From contig NZ_VIVL01000007.1 in assembly GCF_007828835.1 (NCBI RefSeq), forward strand, positions 124,001 through 188,000: a stretch of DNA of 64,000 nt. The letters run 5' to 3'. A program made the translations under genes and the position numbers. The number at the start of each line of letters is the position of its first letter. The first letter of the stretch is position 1. The DNA is from Variovorax beijingensis (GTDB taxonomy: Bacteria > Pseudomonadota > Gammaproteobacteria > Burkholderiales > Burkholderiaceae_C). The notes beneath the pieces are model-generated. The model worked only from the letters and a program-made list of their open reading frames with translations. It made no database searches and was not told where the DNA came from. Positions 7,763 through 16,032 of this stretch are shown piece by piece.

Positions 7763-8283
7763 ACTTCAGCAACAGCAACTCCACACTCCCCGAAGAAGCC
7801 ACGCTCGACGAACGCGACGGACGCTACCTGCGCAAGGCCATCGTCTGGTCGCATGCGGCGCGCCGCCGCGGCAACCGGCCCTTCGGCTCGGTCATCGTCT
7901 CGGCCGCCGGCGAAGTGCTCGCCGAAGCCGGCAACAGCAACACCGAGACCGGCGACTGCACCGCGCATGCGGAGGTGAACGCGCTGCGCGCACTCGCGGG
8001 GCGCGGCCTCACGCGCGAAGAGCTCGCCGGCGCCACCATCTACGCGTCGGGCGAGCCCTGCGTGATGTGCGCGGGCGCCATCTTCTGGTCGAACATCGGC
8101 CGCGTGGTGTTCGGCATCGACGCCGAGCGGCTGCGCGTGTTCCGCGGCGAACGGCAGGACCAGCGTGATGCGGAGCTGTCGTGCCGCGACGTGTTCCGCG
8201 CCTCGCCGCATCCGATCGAATGCATCGGACCCGCGCTGCTCGACGAGGCCAGTGCTGCACACGACGGCGCCTGGGCCAGCTAG
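7759..8283 (+). CDS. Zinc-dependent nucleoside/nucleobase deaminase (second paralogue)
   Basis: This 174-residue protein has the CMP/dCMP deaminase fold with zinc ligands His70-Ala-Glu72 and Pro-Cys101-x-x-Cys104 (GEPCVMCAGAIFW). It overlaps the end of the binding-protein gene by 4 nt and is followed 31 nt later by ureD. It shares the motif order of the deaminase at 618-1100 but has a longer N-terminus and a different loop before the HAE motif, so it probably acts on another substrate. The ammonia released and the ureD-like neighbour both fit a nitrogen-scavenging operon. The substrate is not assignable from sequence. Confidence 0.85.
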   Translation: MNFSNSNSTLPEEATLDERDGRYLRKAIVWSHAARRRGNRPFGSVIVSAAGEVLAEAGNSNTETGDCTAHAEVNALRALAGRGLTREELAGATIYASGEPCVMCAGAIFWSNIGRVVFGIDAERLRVFRGERQDQRDAELSCRDVFRASPHPIECIGPALLDEASAAHDGAWAS

Positions 8284-8314
8284 CCGCTCGGGGCGGGGCG
8301 AATAGACTCGTTGG

Positions 8315-9145
8315 ATGTCCTGGCACGCCCATCTTCATCTCGACTACCGACAGGAAGCCGCCCGCAGCGTCGCGCGCTTTCGCCATGACGGGCCGCTGCG
8401 CATCCTGCAGAGCCTCTATCCCGAGGGCGATGCGATCTGCCACAACGTGCTGGTGCATCCGCCGGGCGGACTGGTGGGCGGCGACACGCTGGACATCGAC
8501 ATCGAGGCAGCCGGCGCAAGCCATGGGCTCATCACCACGCCCGGCGCCTCGCGCTTCTACCGCTCCGAAGGCGAACTCGCGCTGCAGCGCACGCGCATCC
8601 GGCTTGCCAAGGGCGCGCGGCTCGAGTGGCTGCCGCTGGAGGCCATCTGCTACAGCGGCTGCCGCGCAGAGAACCGGCTCACCATCGAGGCCGAGCCCGG
8701 CGCCGAGATGATCGGCTGGGACGTGACGGCCCTCGGCTTGCCGAATGCCAATCAGCCATTCGAACGCGGCACCTACCTGCAGCACATCGAAGTGCCGGGC
8801 GTCTGGCTGGAGCGCGGGCGCATCGACGCGGCGGACCAGCGGCTGCTGCAGAGCCCGCTGGGCTTCGGCGGGCATCGCTGCATCGCGTCGCTGTTCTTCG
8901 TGTCGGGCTCGCCGGCCGCGCGGGCGCGGCGCGAGGCACTGCTTGCGCTCGCACGCACCGCCATCGATGCGCACGGGCTGCAGCAGAGCGCCGGCGCAAC
9001 CAGCCCGCATGCGGAGATCGTCGTGCTGCGCGTACTGGCGCCCGTGGTGGAGCCCGCGATGCAGCTGCTGCGGCAGGTGTGGCAGGCATGGCGCGCGGAG
9101 CTGTGGCAGTTGCCGGCGAGCTCGCCGCGCATCTGGGCGACCTAG
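8315..9145 (+). CDS. ureD: UreD-family urease accessory protein
   Basis: This 276-residue protein belongs to the UreD/UreH family, which scaffolds nickel insertion into apo-urease together with UreF and UreG. Family landmarks are VHPPGGLVGGDTLDIDI, ITTPGASRFYRSEGE and LPLEAICYSG. It normally sits at the head of a ureDABCEFG cluster. Here it follows a deaminase gene and is followed by a convergent LysR gene, with no other urease gene in the window. It may be a displaced accessory gene, or a paralogue adapted to another metalloenzyme. The family assignment is secure; the role in this operon is open. Confidence 0.85.
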   Translation: MSWHAHLHLDYRQEAARSVARFRHDGPLRILQSLYPEGDAICHNVLVHPPGGLVGGDTLDIDIEAAGASHGLITTPGASRFYRSEGELALQRTRIRLAKGARLEWLPLEAICYSGCRAENRLTIEAEPGAEMIGWDVTALGLPNANQPFERGTYLQHIEVPGVWLERGRIDAADQRLLQSPLGFGGHRCIASLFFVSGSPAARARREALLALARTAIDAHGLQQSAGATSPHAEIVVLRVLAPVVEPAMQLLRQVWQAWRAELWQLPASSPRIWAT

Positions 9146-9149
9146 CGTT

Positions 9150-10028
9150 TCAGGCCGGCATGTCAGTGCGCGGCAGCCGCAGGTGCTTCTTCAGGGTTTC
9201 GAACACCTGCCGCGTGACCGGGTTCACCACGTGGCTGCGCACGTACAGGTAGTAGGCCAGGTCGGGCAGGCGCGGCATGCCGTCGCCCGCGCCCAGCACG
9301 CGCAGGCCGGCGTCGAGCTGCTCCACGCCGCGCGCCGTCACGCCGAGGCCGGCGCGCAGCGCGGCCTTGATGCCGATCAGGCTCGACGAGGTGTAGCGCG
9401 GCGTCCAGGCCACGCCCGCAGCATCGAGCGCCTCGTGGCCGATGCGGCGAAAGATGCTCGGGCCGTCGGCCATGATCAGCGGCACCGGCTTGGCCGGGTC
9501 GTGCACGTAGCTCGCGGCGCACAGCCACACGGTGGGCGAGTTGCGCAGCACCACGCCCTCGAACTGCGATTGCGCATCGGCGCGGTTGGAGATGATCATG
9601 TCGACCTCGCCGCTCTTGAGCGAAGTCATGAGGTAGGGGCTGCGGCCGATGTGGATGTCCAGCTGCAGCAGCGGCGAGGTGCGCGCCACCTCGGTCAGCA
9701 GCAGCGGCAGCATGGTCTCGGCCACGTCGTGCGGCGCGCCGATGCGCAGGTTGCCTTCGAGCTCGCCCTGCCGCAGGCTGCGCAGTGCCTCGTCGTTGAG
9801 CGCGAGCAGGTGGTGCGCATAGGTCAGGAGCCGCTCGCCATGCTCGGTAAGGCGCTTCTGCCGGCCCTGCTTGGCAAACAGCGCGTGGCCCGCCTGCTCT
9901 TCGAGCCGCTGCATCTGCTGCGTGACGGCCGACTGCGTACGGCCCAGGTGCACGGCCGCCGCCGCAAAGCTGTGGTGGCTGACGACGGCCGCGAAGGAGC
10001 GCAGCAGTTCGAGATCGAGCGTGGACAT
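9150..10028 (-). CDS. LysR-family transcriptional regulator
   Basis: This 292-residue regulator has an N-terminal winged helix-turn-helix (residues about 5-65, LELLRSFAAVVSHHSFAAAA... TQSAVTQQMQRLEEQ) and a periplasmic-binding-like effector domain from about residue 93 (GNLRIGAPHDVAETMLPLLL). It is divergent from the sulfur operon starting at 10135, which it probably controls in response to a thiol or sulfinate intermediate. A dyad overlapping its own start codon (10027-10049) suggests negative autoregulation. Its stop lies only 4 nt past the convergent ureD stop. Confidence 0.9.
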   Translation of the reverse strand: MSTLDLELLRSFAAVVSHHSFAAAAVHLGRTQSAVTQQMQRLEEQAGHALFAKQGRQKRLTEHGERLLTYAHHLLALNDEALRSLRQGELEGNLRIGAPHDVAETMLPLLLTEVARTSPLLQLDIHIGRSPYLMTSLKSGEVDMIISNRADAQSQFEGVVLRNSPTVWLCAASYVHDPAKPVPLIMADGPSIFRRIGHEALDAAGVAWTPRYTSSSLIGIKAALRAGLGVTARGVEQLDAGLRVLGAGDGMPRLPDLAYYLYVRSHVVNPVTRQVFETLKKHLRLPRTDMPA

Positions 10029-10049
10029 ACATTAATTTTATTGATGTAT
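10027..10049. promoter_or_regulatory. Candidate LysR operator (T-N11-A dyad) over the regulator start
   Basis: The sequence is ATACATTAAT-TTT-ATTGATGTAT read on the plus strand, with 9 of 10 arm positions complementary and perfect 6-bp outer arms ATACAT-N11-ATGTAT. It contains the classical LysR T-N11-A pattern and overlaps the ATG of the regulator at 10026-10028. A second small dyad, TCACTACAGTGA, lies at 10086-10097, 37 nt before the cupin start. Together they could serve as recognition and activation sites for the divergent pair. Binding is inferred from symmetry and position. Confidence 0.55.
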
Positions 10050-10134
10050 TTCTTGCGCGAGATGGATTGTCGTGTCACGCCCCGGTCACTACAGTGAATG
10101 CAACCACGACAAGCATCCCCACTGGAGAATCTGC

Positions 10135-10725
10135 ATGAGCACCCTGTCCGACCAACGCCGCGAGGCGGTTGCCGCGTCCATCGCCCGGATGAAGAAAGCC
10201 ATTGGCGGCGCTGAACCAACCCGAGAAAAGCTCGATGCGGTGCTCGAAGCGCTGCAAGGGCTGGCCGCGCGCACCGACTACTGGGGCGCCGCCGACTTTC
10301 CGGCGCCCGAGGCCGGCGAGCACCAGGCCCGCTACCTGATTGCCGAAGACCCGGACCAGAGCTACGCGCTCTACCTCAACGTGATGCGGCCGGGCAAGAA
10401 GATCGTGCCGCACAACCACACCACCTGGGCCTGCATTGCCGCGGTGGAAGGCACCGAGCACAACCGCGTGTACGAGCGGCGCGACGACGGCTCGGTGCCG
10501 GGCGTCGGCAAGCTCGAGGAAACCGCGCTGGTCGTGGTCGCGCCCGGCCAGGGCATTGCGCTGATGCCCGAGGACATCCACTCGGTCGAGATCCAGGGCG
10601 ACCAGGTCATCCGGCACCTGCACATGTACGGCCGGGCGCTCGAGACGCTGAACCAGCGCACCGCGTACGACCTGGAAGCCGGCACGTACCAGACGATGGG
10701 CATCGGCGTGCAGACGCGCCGCTAG
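10135..10725 (+). CDS. Cysteine-dioxygenase-family cupin (thiol dioxygenase)
   Basis: This 196-residue cupin resembles cysteine dioxygenase and its relatives for 3-mercaptopropionate and mercaptosuccinate. The three-histidine iron site is visible as His93-x-His95 (PHNHTTWACI) and His149 (PEDIHSVE). Such enzymes oxidise a thiol to a sulfinate with O2. I chose the ATG at 10135, preceded by GGAGA, over an upstream in-frame ATG. It heads an operon with a rhodanese, a Bug binding protein and a cystathionine beta-lyase-like enzyme, so the substrate is an organosulfur compound. Variovorax is known for a mercaptosuccinate dioxygenase of this family; whether this is that enzyme cannot be told from sequence alone. 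Confidence 0.8.
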   Translation: MSTLSDQRREAVAASIARMKKAIGGAEPTREKLDAVLEALQGLAARTDYWGAADFPAPEAGEHQARYLIAEDPDQSYALYLNVMRPGKKIVPHNHTTWACIAAVEGTEHNRVYERRDDGSVPGVGKLEETALVVVAPGQGIALMPEDIHSVEIQGDQVIRHLHMYGRALETLNQRTAYDLEAGTYQTMGIGVQTRR

Positions 10726-10812
10726 ACCCCTCTTTCAACCTCGTCTTCGTTCATGCGGACCGTGCGGCGCGCGGCCCCGCAGGACCGCGTTCGTTCCAAC
10801 GGCTTGCTTCCC

Positions 10813-12399
10813 ATGACCTCCTTCATCGATCCGAAGACCCTCAAATCCTGGCTGCACGACGGCGGCGAGATCGCGCTGCTCGACGTGCGCGAGCACGGCC
10901 AGTACGGCGAGGCGCACCTGTTCTACGGCATCCCCCTGCCCTTCAGCCGGCTCGAACTCGATGCACCGCGCCTCGTGCCGCGCCGCAGCGTGCGGGTGGT
11001 GGCATACGACGGCGGCGAAGGCGAGGTGGCCGAGCGCGCCGCCCGGCGGCTCGCGGTGCTGGGCTACACCGGCGTGCACGTTCTGCAGGGCGGCACCCGC
11101 GCCTGGAAGGCCGCGGGCCATGCGCTCTTCGCGGGCGTCAACCTGCCTTCGAAGACCTTTGGCGAACTGGCCGAAGAGGCCTACCACACGCCCCGCGTGA
11201 GCGCCGACCAGCTGGCCGAGATGCTCGCGCGCAAGGAGAAGGTGGTGGTGCTCGACGGCCGGCCGGTGAGCGAGTTCCACAAGATGAACATCCCCACGGC
11301 CACCTGCTGCCCCAACGGCGAGCTCGCCTACCGCGTGCGCCGGCTGGTGCCCGACACCACCACGCCCATCGTCGTCAATTGCGCGGGCCGCACGCGCAGC
11401 ATCATCGGCGCGCAGACGCTCATCAACCTGGGCCTGCCCAACCCCGTCTACGCGCTGGAGAACGGCACGCAGGGCTGGTACCTGAACGACCACGCGCTGG
11501 AGCACGGCAGCACGCGGCGCTATGCGGACGACAGCGGAAACACCGACCTGCGGCCGGCCGCCAAGGCGCTGGCCGAGCGCTTCGGCGTGCCCACGGTCAC
11601 GGCGCAGACCGTGCTGCAGTGGGCCGGCGACGCCAGCCGCAGCCTGTTTCTCTGCGACGTGCGCACGCCCGAGGAATTCGCGGCCGGCACGCTGCCCGGT
11701 GCGCAGCACACGCCGGGCGGGCAGCTGATGCAGGCCGGCGACCAGTACTTCGGCGTGCGCGGCGCGCGGCTCGTGCTGTTCGACAACGATGGCGTGCGCG
11801 CACCCACCGTGGCGCACTGGCTGCGGCAGATGGGCCACGAGGCGAGCGTGCTCGAAGGCGGGCTTGCGAGCGGGCTGTCGCTGGCGCCCGCCGCCGTGCC
11901 GCCCGCGCCCGCGCTGGCGACGATCGACGCGCAGGCGCTGGCCGCCCGCCTTGCGCAAGGCGACGTGGCGCTGGTCGACCTGCGCCCGAGCATGCAGTTC
12001 CGCGCCGGTCACATTCCGCAGGCGCGCTGGTCGATACGCCCGCGCCTGGCCAACGACCTGAAGTCCGAAACGCGCCAGCTCGTGCTGGTGGCCGACGACG
12101 ATGCGCTCGCCGCCTGGGCTGCGGCGTCCGAGCTGGCCGGCCGCTCGCCCGCGCCGCTGCGGCTCGAGGGCGGCATGGCCGCATGGCGCGCCGCGGGCCT
12201 GCCGGTGGAAGCCACGCCCGCCCTGCCCGCCGACGCGGACTGCATCGACTACCTGTTCTTCGTGCACGACCGCCACGACGGCAACAAGGAAGCGGCGCGC
12301 CGCTACCTGGCCTGGGAGACCGGCCTGGTCGCGCAGCTCGACGCGCAGGAGCGCTCGGCATTCCGGCTGCCGGCCGCTTCCGCCGCGCGGCACGCCTAG
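10813..12399 (+). CDS. Four-domain rhodanese-like sulfurtransferase
   Basis: This 528-residue protein contains four rhodanese repeats, at about residues 5-105, 125-225, 260-355 and 370-480, plus a short C-terminal helix-rich tail. Only repeat 2 keeps the catalytic loop cysteine: Cys190 in VVNCAGRTRS. The matching positions read AYDGGEG in repeat 1 (Asp66), LFDNDGVR in repeat 3 (Asp324) and VADDDAL in repeat 4, all without cysteine. The protein therefore has one sulfur-transfer site and three probable binding or structural domains. The ATG at 10813 was chosen since rhodanese homology begins just after it. It follows the thiol dioxygenase by 87 nt and likely handles sulfite or persulfide arising from the same pathway. 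Confidence 0.85.
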   Translation: MTSFIDPKTLKSWLHDGGEIALLDVREHGQYGEAHLFYGIPLPFSRLELDAPRLVPRRSVRVVAYDGGEGEVAERAARRLAVLGYTGVHVLQGGTRAWKAAGHALFAGVNLPSKTFGELAEEAYHTPRVSADQLAEMLARKEKVVVLDGRPVSEFHKMNIPTATCCPNGELAYRVRRLVPDTTTPIVVNCAGRTRSIIGAQTLINLGLPNPVYALENGTQGWYLNDHALEHGSTRRYADDSGNTDLRPAAKALAERFGVPTVTAQTVLQWAGDASRSLFLCDVRTPEEFAAGTLPGAQHTPGGQLMQAGDQYFGVRGARLVLFDNDGVRAPTVAHWLRQMGHEASVLEGGLASGLSLAPAAVPPAPALATIDAQALAARLAQGDVALVDLRPSMQFRAGHIPQARWSIRPRLANDLKSETRQLVLVADDDALAAWAAASELAGRSPAPLRLEGGMAAWRAAGLPVEATPALPADADCIDYLFFVHDRHDGNKEAARRYLAWETGLVAQLDAQERSAFRLPAASAARHA

Positions 12400-12458
12400 C
12401 TCCCCCGGTTTCGCCTTCTCCGTTCGTCGTTGTCAGTTCCTATTCCAGGAGTCCCGTC

Positions 12459-13469
12459 ATGTCGTCTGTCTTTTGCATTCCGAGCCTTGCCCGTCTTTCG
12501 GTCGCTGCCGCATGGCTCGCGGCCATGGCCCTGCAGCCTGCCGCGGCCCAGCCGCTGCCCGCGCGCAACGGCTTTCCGTCGCAGCCCGTGAAGTTCGTCT
12601 CGCCCTTTCCTCCGGGCGGCGGCAACGACGCCACGGCCCGGCTGGTGACCACGCGGCTGCCGGAAATCATGGGCCAGGCCGCAGTAGTGGACAACCGCGG
12701 CGGCGCGGGCGGCAACATCGGCGCCAAGTCGGTGGCCGAGGCCAAGCCCGACGGCTACACGGTGCTGACCTCGCAGGTATCGATCATGGCGGTGAACCCC
12801 TCGCTCTACTCGGCGCCCGGCTTCGACCCGATCAAGAACTTCATGCCGATCACGCAGATCAACGCGGCGCCGCTCGCGCTGGTGGTGGAGGCCCATTCGC
12901 CCTACAAGACCTTCGCCGACCTGGCCGCGCGTGCCAAGGCCAGCCCCGGCAAGGTGACCTATGCCACGCCGGGCAACGGCACGCTCTCGCACCTGGTCGG
13001 CGTGGTGCTGCAGAAGGACAGCGGCGTGGACATGACGCACGTGCCCTACAAGGGCGCCGGCCCCGCGCTCACCGACCTGCTCGGCGGGCAGGTCGACGTG
13101 CTCGTGACCTCGACCTCCTCGGTCGCGGGCATGGTGCAGAACGGTAAGCTGCGCGTGCTGGCCGTTACCAGCCCGCGCCGCATCGGCGTGTTCGCCAAGG
13201 TGCCCACGCTCGAGGAACTGGGCTATGCCAATGCCCGCTTCGAGGACTGGTACGGCTTCTTCGCGCCAGCCGGCACGCCGCCCGAGCGCGTGGCCTACCT
13301 GAACGAAGCCATCGTGCGCACGCTGCGCCTGCCCGAAGTGACCAAGCTCGTGAACGACGGCGGCAGCGAGGTGGTCGCCAACACGCCCGAAGCCTTCGCC
13401 GCGCAGCTGCGGCAGGACATCGACCGCTGGTCGCGCATCGTCAAGCTGTCGGGCGCAAAGGCGGATTGA
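12459..13469 (+). CDS. Bug-family (TctC) tripartite tricarboxylate transporter receptor
   Basis: This 336-residue periplasmic binding protein has a signal peptide ending near the AAAQPLPA motif and the Bug signatures VKFVSPFPPGGGNDATAR, VVDNRGGAGGNIGAK and HVPYKGAGPALTDLLGGQVD. Members bind carboxylates, often without a dedicated TctAB membrane pair nearby, as here. AGGAG lies 6 nt before the ATG. Its place between rhodanese and cystathionine beta-lyase genes suggests a thiol- or sulfur-containing carboxylate as ligand, for uptake or sensing. That ligand is inference. Confidence 0.88.
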   Translation: MSSVFCIPSLARLSVAAAWLAAMALQPAAAQPLPARNGFPSQPVKFVSPFPPGGGNDATARLVTTRLPEIMGQAAVVDNRGGAGGNIGAKSVAEAKPDGYTVLTSQVSIMAVNPSLYSAPGFDPIKNFMPITQINAAPLALVVEAHSPYKTFADLAARAKASPGKVTYATPGNGTLSHLVGVVLQKDSGVDMTHVPYKGAGPALTDLLGGQVDVLVTSTSSVAGMVQNGKLRVLAVTSPRRIGVFAKVPTLEELGYANARFEDWYGFFAPAGTPPERVAYLNEAIVRTLRLPEVTKLVNDGGSEVVANTPEAFAAQLRQDIDRWSRIVKLSGAKAD

Positions 13470-13504
13470 CGCACCATAGAGGCCCGTGCCCGCTGGAACA
13501 CACC

Positions 13505-14707
13505 ATGTCCGATTCGCCCAAAGACACCGCAGGCCAGTCCCTCGACACCCGGCTCGCCCACGCCGGCAAGGCTCCGGCCTACTTCGGCGGCTCGCCGGTC
13601 AACACACCGCTGGTGCGCGCGAGCACCGTGCTGTTCGACAGCGTGGCCGCGATGCGCGAGACGCGCGCGCGCCGCGGCGAAGAGCGCGCCTTCAGCTACG
13701 GCGCGCGCGGCACGCCCACCACCTTCGCGCTCGAAGATGCGGTGAGCGAGCTCGAAGGCGCCCACCGCACGCGCCTCTTTCCCACCGGCCTTGCCGCCAT
13801 CGGCATGGTGCTGCTGTCGTATCTGAAGCCCGGCGACCACGTGCTGATGTCGGACAGCGTGTACGAGCCGGCGCGCAAGCTCGTGCATTCCTTCCTCGAC
13901 CCCTACGGCATCCGCTGCAGCTTCTTTGCCGCGGACGGCAGCGGCATCGAGGAACTGTTCGAGCCGAACACGAAGCTCGTGTATGCCGAATGCCCCGGTT
14001 CGCTGGTCTACGAGATGTGCGACCTGCCGAAGCTGGCCGAACTGGCGCATGCGCGCGGCGCGCTGGTTGCCGCGGACAACACCTGGGGCTCGGGCGTTCA
14101 ATACCGGCCGCTCGCACTGGGCGCCGACATCTCGCTGATGGCCGCCACCAAGTACCTCTCGGGCCACTCCGACGTGATGATGGGCACCGTCGCCACCACG
14201 CGCGAAGCCTGGCAGCCGCTCAACGAGCGCTGCGACGCCTTCGGCATGACGGTGAGTCCCGACGATGCCTGGCTGGTGCTGCGTGGCATGCGCACGCTGT
14301 CCGCGCGGCTGCAGATGCACGAGCGGCATGCGATGGAGGTGGCGCACTGGCTGCAGGCGCGGCCCGAGGTGGCGGCCGTGTTCTGCCCCGCGCTGCCGCA
14401 GCATCCGGGCCACGTGCTCTGGCAGCGCGACTGCCGCGGCACCAACGGGCTCGTCTCGTTCGAGCTGCAGCCGGGCATCGGCAACGCCGCGGTCGAGCGC
14501 TTCGTCGATGCGCTGTCGCTGTTCGGCCGGGGCTCGTCCTGGGGCGGCTATGAAAGCCTGGTGGCCTGGGCCGACATGCGCGCGGCCCGCAGCGTGACCG
14601 ACTGGAGCGCGCGCGGCGCGGTCATCCGGCTGCACGTGGGGCTCGAGGCGCCTTCGGACCTGCTGCGCGATCTCGAAGGCGGCTTCGCGGTCCTGGGTGC
14701 CGGCTGA
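13505..14707 (+). CDS. metC: Cystathionine beta-lyase-like PLP enzyme
   Basis: This 400-residue enzyme belongs to the Cys/Met-metabolism PLP family, fold type I. The Schiff-base lysine is Lys216 in SLMAATKYLSGHSD. The SYGARGTPTTFALEDAVSELEG segment and the ADNTWGSG motif match bacterial cystathionine beta-lyases, which cleave cystathionine to homocysteine, pyruvate and ammonia and often accept cysteine and related thioethers. It begins 35 nt after the Bug gene and ends the sulfur operon. In this context a C-S lyase role on an imported sulfur compound is as likely as methionine biosynthesis. Confidence 0.85.
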   Translation: MSDSPKDTAGQSLDTRLAHAGKAPAYFGGSPVNTPLVRASTVLFDSVAAMRETRARRGEERAFSYGARGTPTTFALEDAVSELEGAHRTRLFPTGLAAIGMVLLSYLKPGDHVLMSDSVYEPARKLVHSFLDPYGIRCSFFAADGSGIEELFEPNTKLVYAECPGSLVYEMCDLPKLAELAHARGALVAADNTWGSGVQYRPLALGADISLMAATKYLSGHSDVMMGTVATTREAWQPLNERCDAFGMTVSPDDAWLVLRGMRTLSARLQMHERHAMEVAHWLQARPEVAAVFCPALPQHPGHVLWQRDCRGTNGLVSFELQPGIGNAAVERFVDALSLFGRGSSWGGYESLVAWADMRAARSVTDWSARGAVIRLHVGLEAPSDLLRDLEGGFAVLGAG

Positions 14708-14725
14708 AGGCAGCTGCGCTGCGGC

Positions 14726-15562
14726 TCAGGCCGCGACCGGCTCGGGAAGAATGGCCGTCAGCGCGAAGTCGACCAGATGGAGCCAGGTCGCTTCGAGCCC
14801 CATGATGCTGTGGTGGTCGGAGCCGGGCACGGTCTGCACGCTGATGGGCGTGGGCCAGGCGGCGATGAGCTTCTGCGAGCGCTCGGGCAGCACCACGTCG
14901 TCGCGCTCGGCCAGCAGCACCTGGGTCTTCGCGGCCACTTCCTTGCAGTGCGTGAGCGAGTCGAAGCGGTGGCGCAGCAGGAGTGCCAGCGGAACCAGCG
15001 GAAAGCGCCTCTTGGCCACTTCGAGCATCGAGTCGTAGGGCGTGACCAGCTGCAGGCTCGAGAAGTCCTGCTGCGCCACCAGCTGGATGGCCACGCCCGT
15101 GCCGAGGCTGCGGCCGACCACGTGCAGGCGCGCCTGCGGAAAGGCCTTGCGCAGGTGGTTCGCAAACTGGATCGCATCGGCCACGGAGGCGATCTCCGAG
15201 GGATGCCCTTCGGAGTCGGCCACGCCGCGGTAGTTGACGGCCGCAAATCCGAAGCCCTCCGGCAGCCAGTGCAGCGCCTGCGCGGTGGCGCGAACGTCCT
15301 CGCCCCGGCCGGCAAAATAGATGAACAGGTCCTGCAGCGCGTCTTCGCCCTGCGGGTGATAGACATAGCCGCGCACCATGCCGCCCGGCACGGTGTGGGA
15401 GTAGGTGGAGAAATCGTCGGACAGGTGGACGACCGGCAGTTTCCGGACGTTGAAGAGGATGTGCCCCTGCCGCGCGGCCAGCAGGGTCCAGTACGCCGCA
15501 ATGCCGCCAATGGCGGCGGCCGAGGCCGAGAGCGCGATGCGAAAGGCTTTGGAAGATGACAA
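14726..15562 (-). CDS. Alpha/beta hydrolase with N-terminal membrane anchor
   Basis: This 278-residue protein begins with a hydrophobic helix (about residues 8-28), so it is probably anchored with its hydrolase domain outside the cytoplasm. The nucleophile elbow is Gly-Arg-Ser152-Leu-Gly, and a histidine pair near the end (GSDHHSIMG) supplies the catalytic base. The fold resembles the BEM46/FrsA-like group of serine hydrolases of unknown substrate. It faces the cystathionine lyase gene convergently and has the small DUF1161 gene 13 nt upstream on the same strand. Confidence 0.8.
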   Translation of the reverse strand: MSSSKAFRIALSASAAAIGGIAAYWTLLAARQGHILFNVRKLPVVHLSDDFSTYSHTVPGGMVRGYVYHPQGEDALQDLFIYFAGRGEDVRATAQALHWLPEGFGFAAVNYRGVADSEGHPSEIASVADAIQFANHLRKAFPQARLHVVGRSLGTGVAIQLVAQQDFSSLQLVTPYDSMLEVAKRRFPLVPLALLLRHRFDSLTHCKEVAAKTQVLLAERDDVVLPERSQKLIAAWPTPISVQTVPGSDHHSIMGLEATWLHLVDFALTAILPEPVAA

Positions 15563-15575
15563 GGTGTGCTCCCGC

Positions 15576-15908
15576 CTACTTCCTGCAGTCGCCGCCGACG
15601 GACACCGTGCCGTCCTTGCACTCCGTCAGTATCTCTTCGTCGGCCGGGCCCGCGCCCGGGCGCGCCGGGGCCGCGCCTGCTGCGGGTGCGCCTTCGCGCT
15701 GGTAGACGATCTTCTTGCTGCCGAGATCGCAGCTGCCCACCACCTGTCCGGCCGCTTCTGCATTGGCATCGACGGTGACGACGGTAAAGCGCGTCACGCC
15801 GGCCGCGGCAATCTTCGCTTCGATCTGGGTGCGCAGGGCTTCGCAGTTTTCGGCGCCGTGGGCGGCGCCCGCGAGGGCAAGCGCCATGGGAATCAACCAG
15901 GGTTTCAT
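15576..15908 (-). CDS. Small periplasmic DUF1161-like protein
   Basis: This 110-residue secreted protein has a signal peptide (MKPWLIPMALALAGAAHGA). The mature part, with NCEALRTQIEAKIAAAGVTRF, VVGSCDLGSKKIVYQRE and terminal CKDGTVSVGGDC, matches the DUF1161 pattern with four conserved cysteines, likely forming disulfides. No function is known to me. An alanine/proline-rich linker (about residues 74-88) separates the main domain from the last cysteine pair. The ATG at 15908 is chosen because the signal peptide begins there. Confidence 0.75.
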   Translation of the reverse strand: MKPWLIPMALALAGAAHGAENCEALRTQIEAKIAAAGVTRFTVVTVDANAEAAGQVVGSCDLGSKKIVYQREGAPAAGAAPARPGAGPADEEILTECKDGTVSVGGDCRK

Positions 15909-16032
15909 GATGAATCGGCCTCGCAGCGGAGGGTATGGCAAACGAAGAGTCTAGCCCTTCATTTTCCAGCGACGCATCCTCGCGCACCATGCGGTAACCA
16001 GGCGTCACCGCCCGCACAGCGCATTCGCAGGC

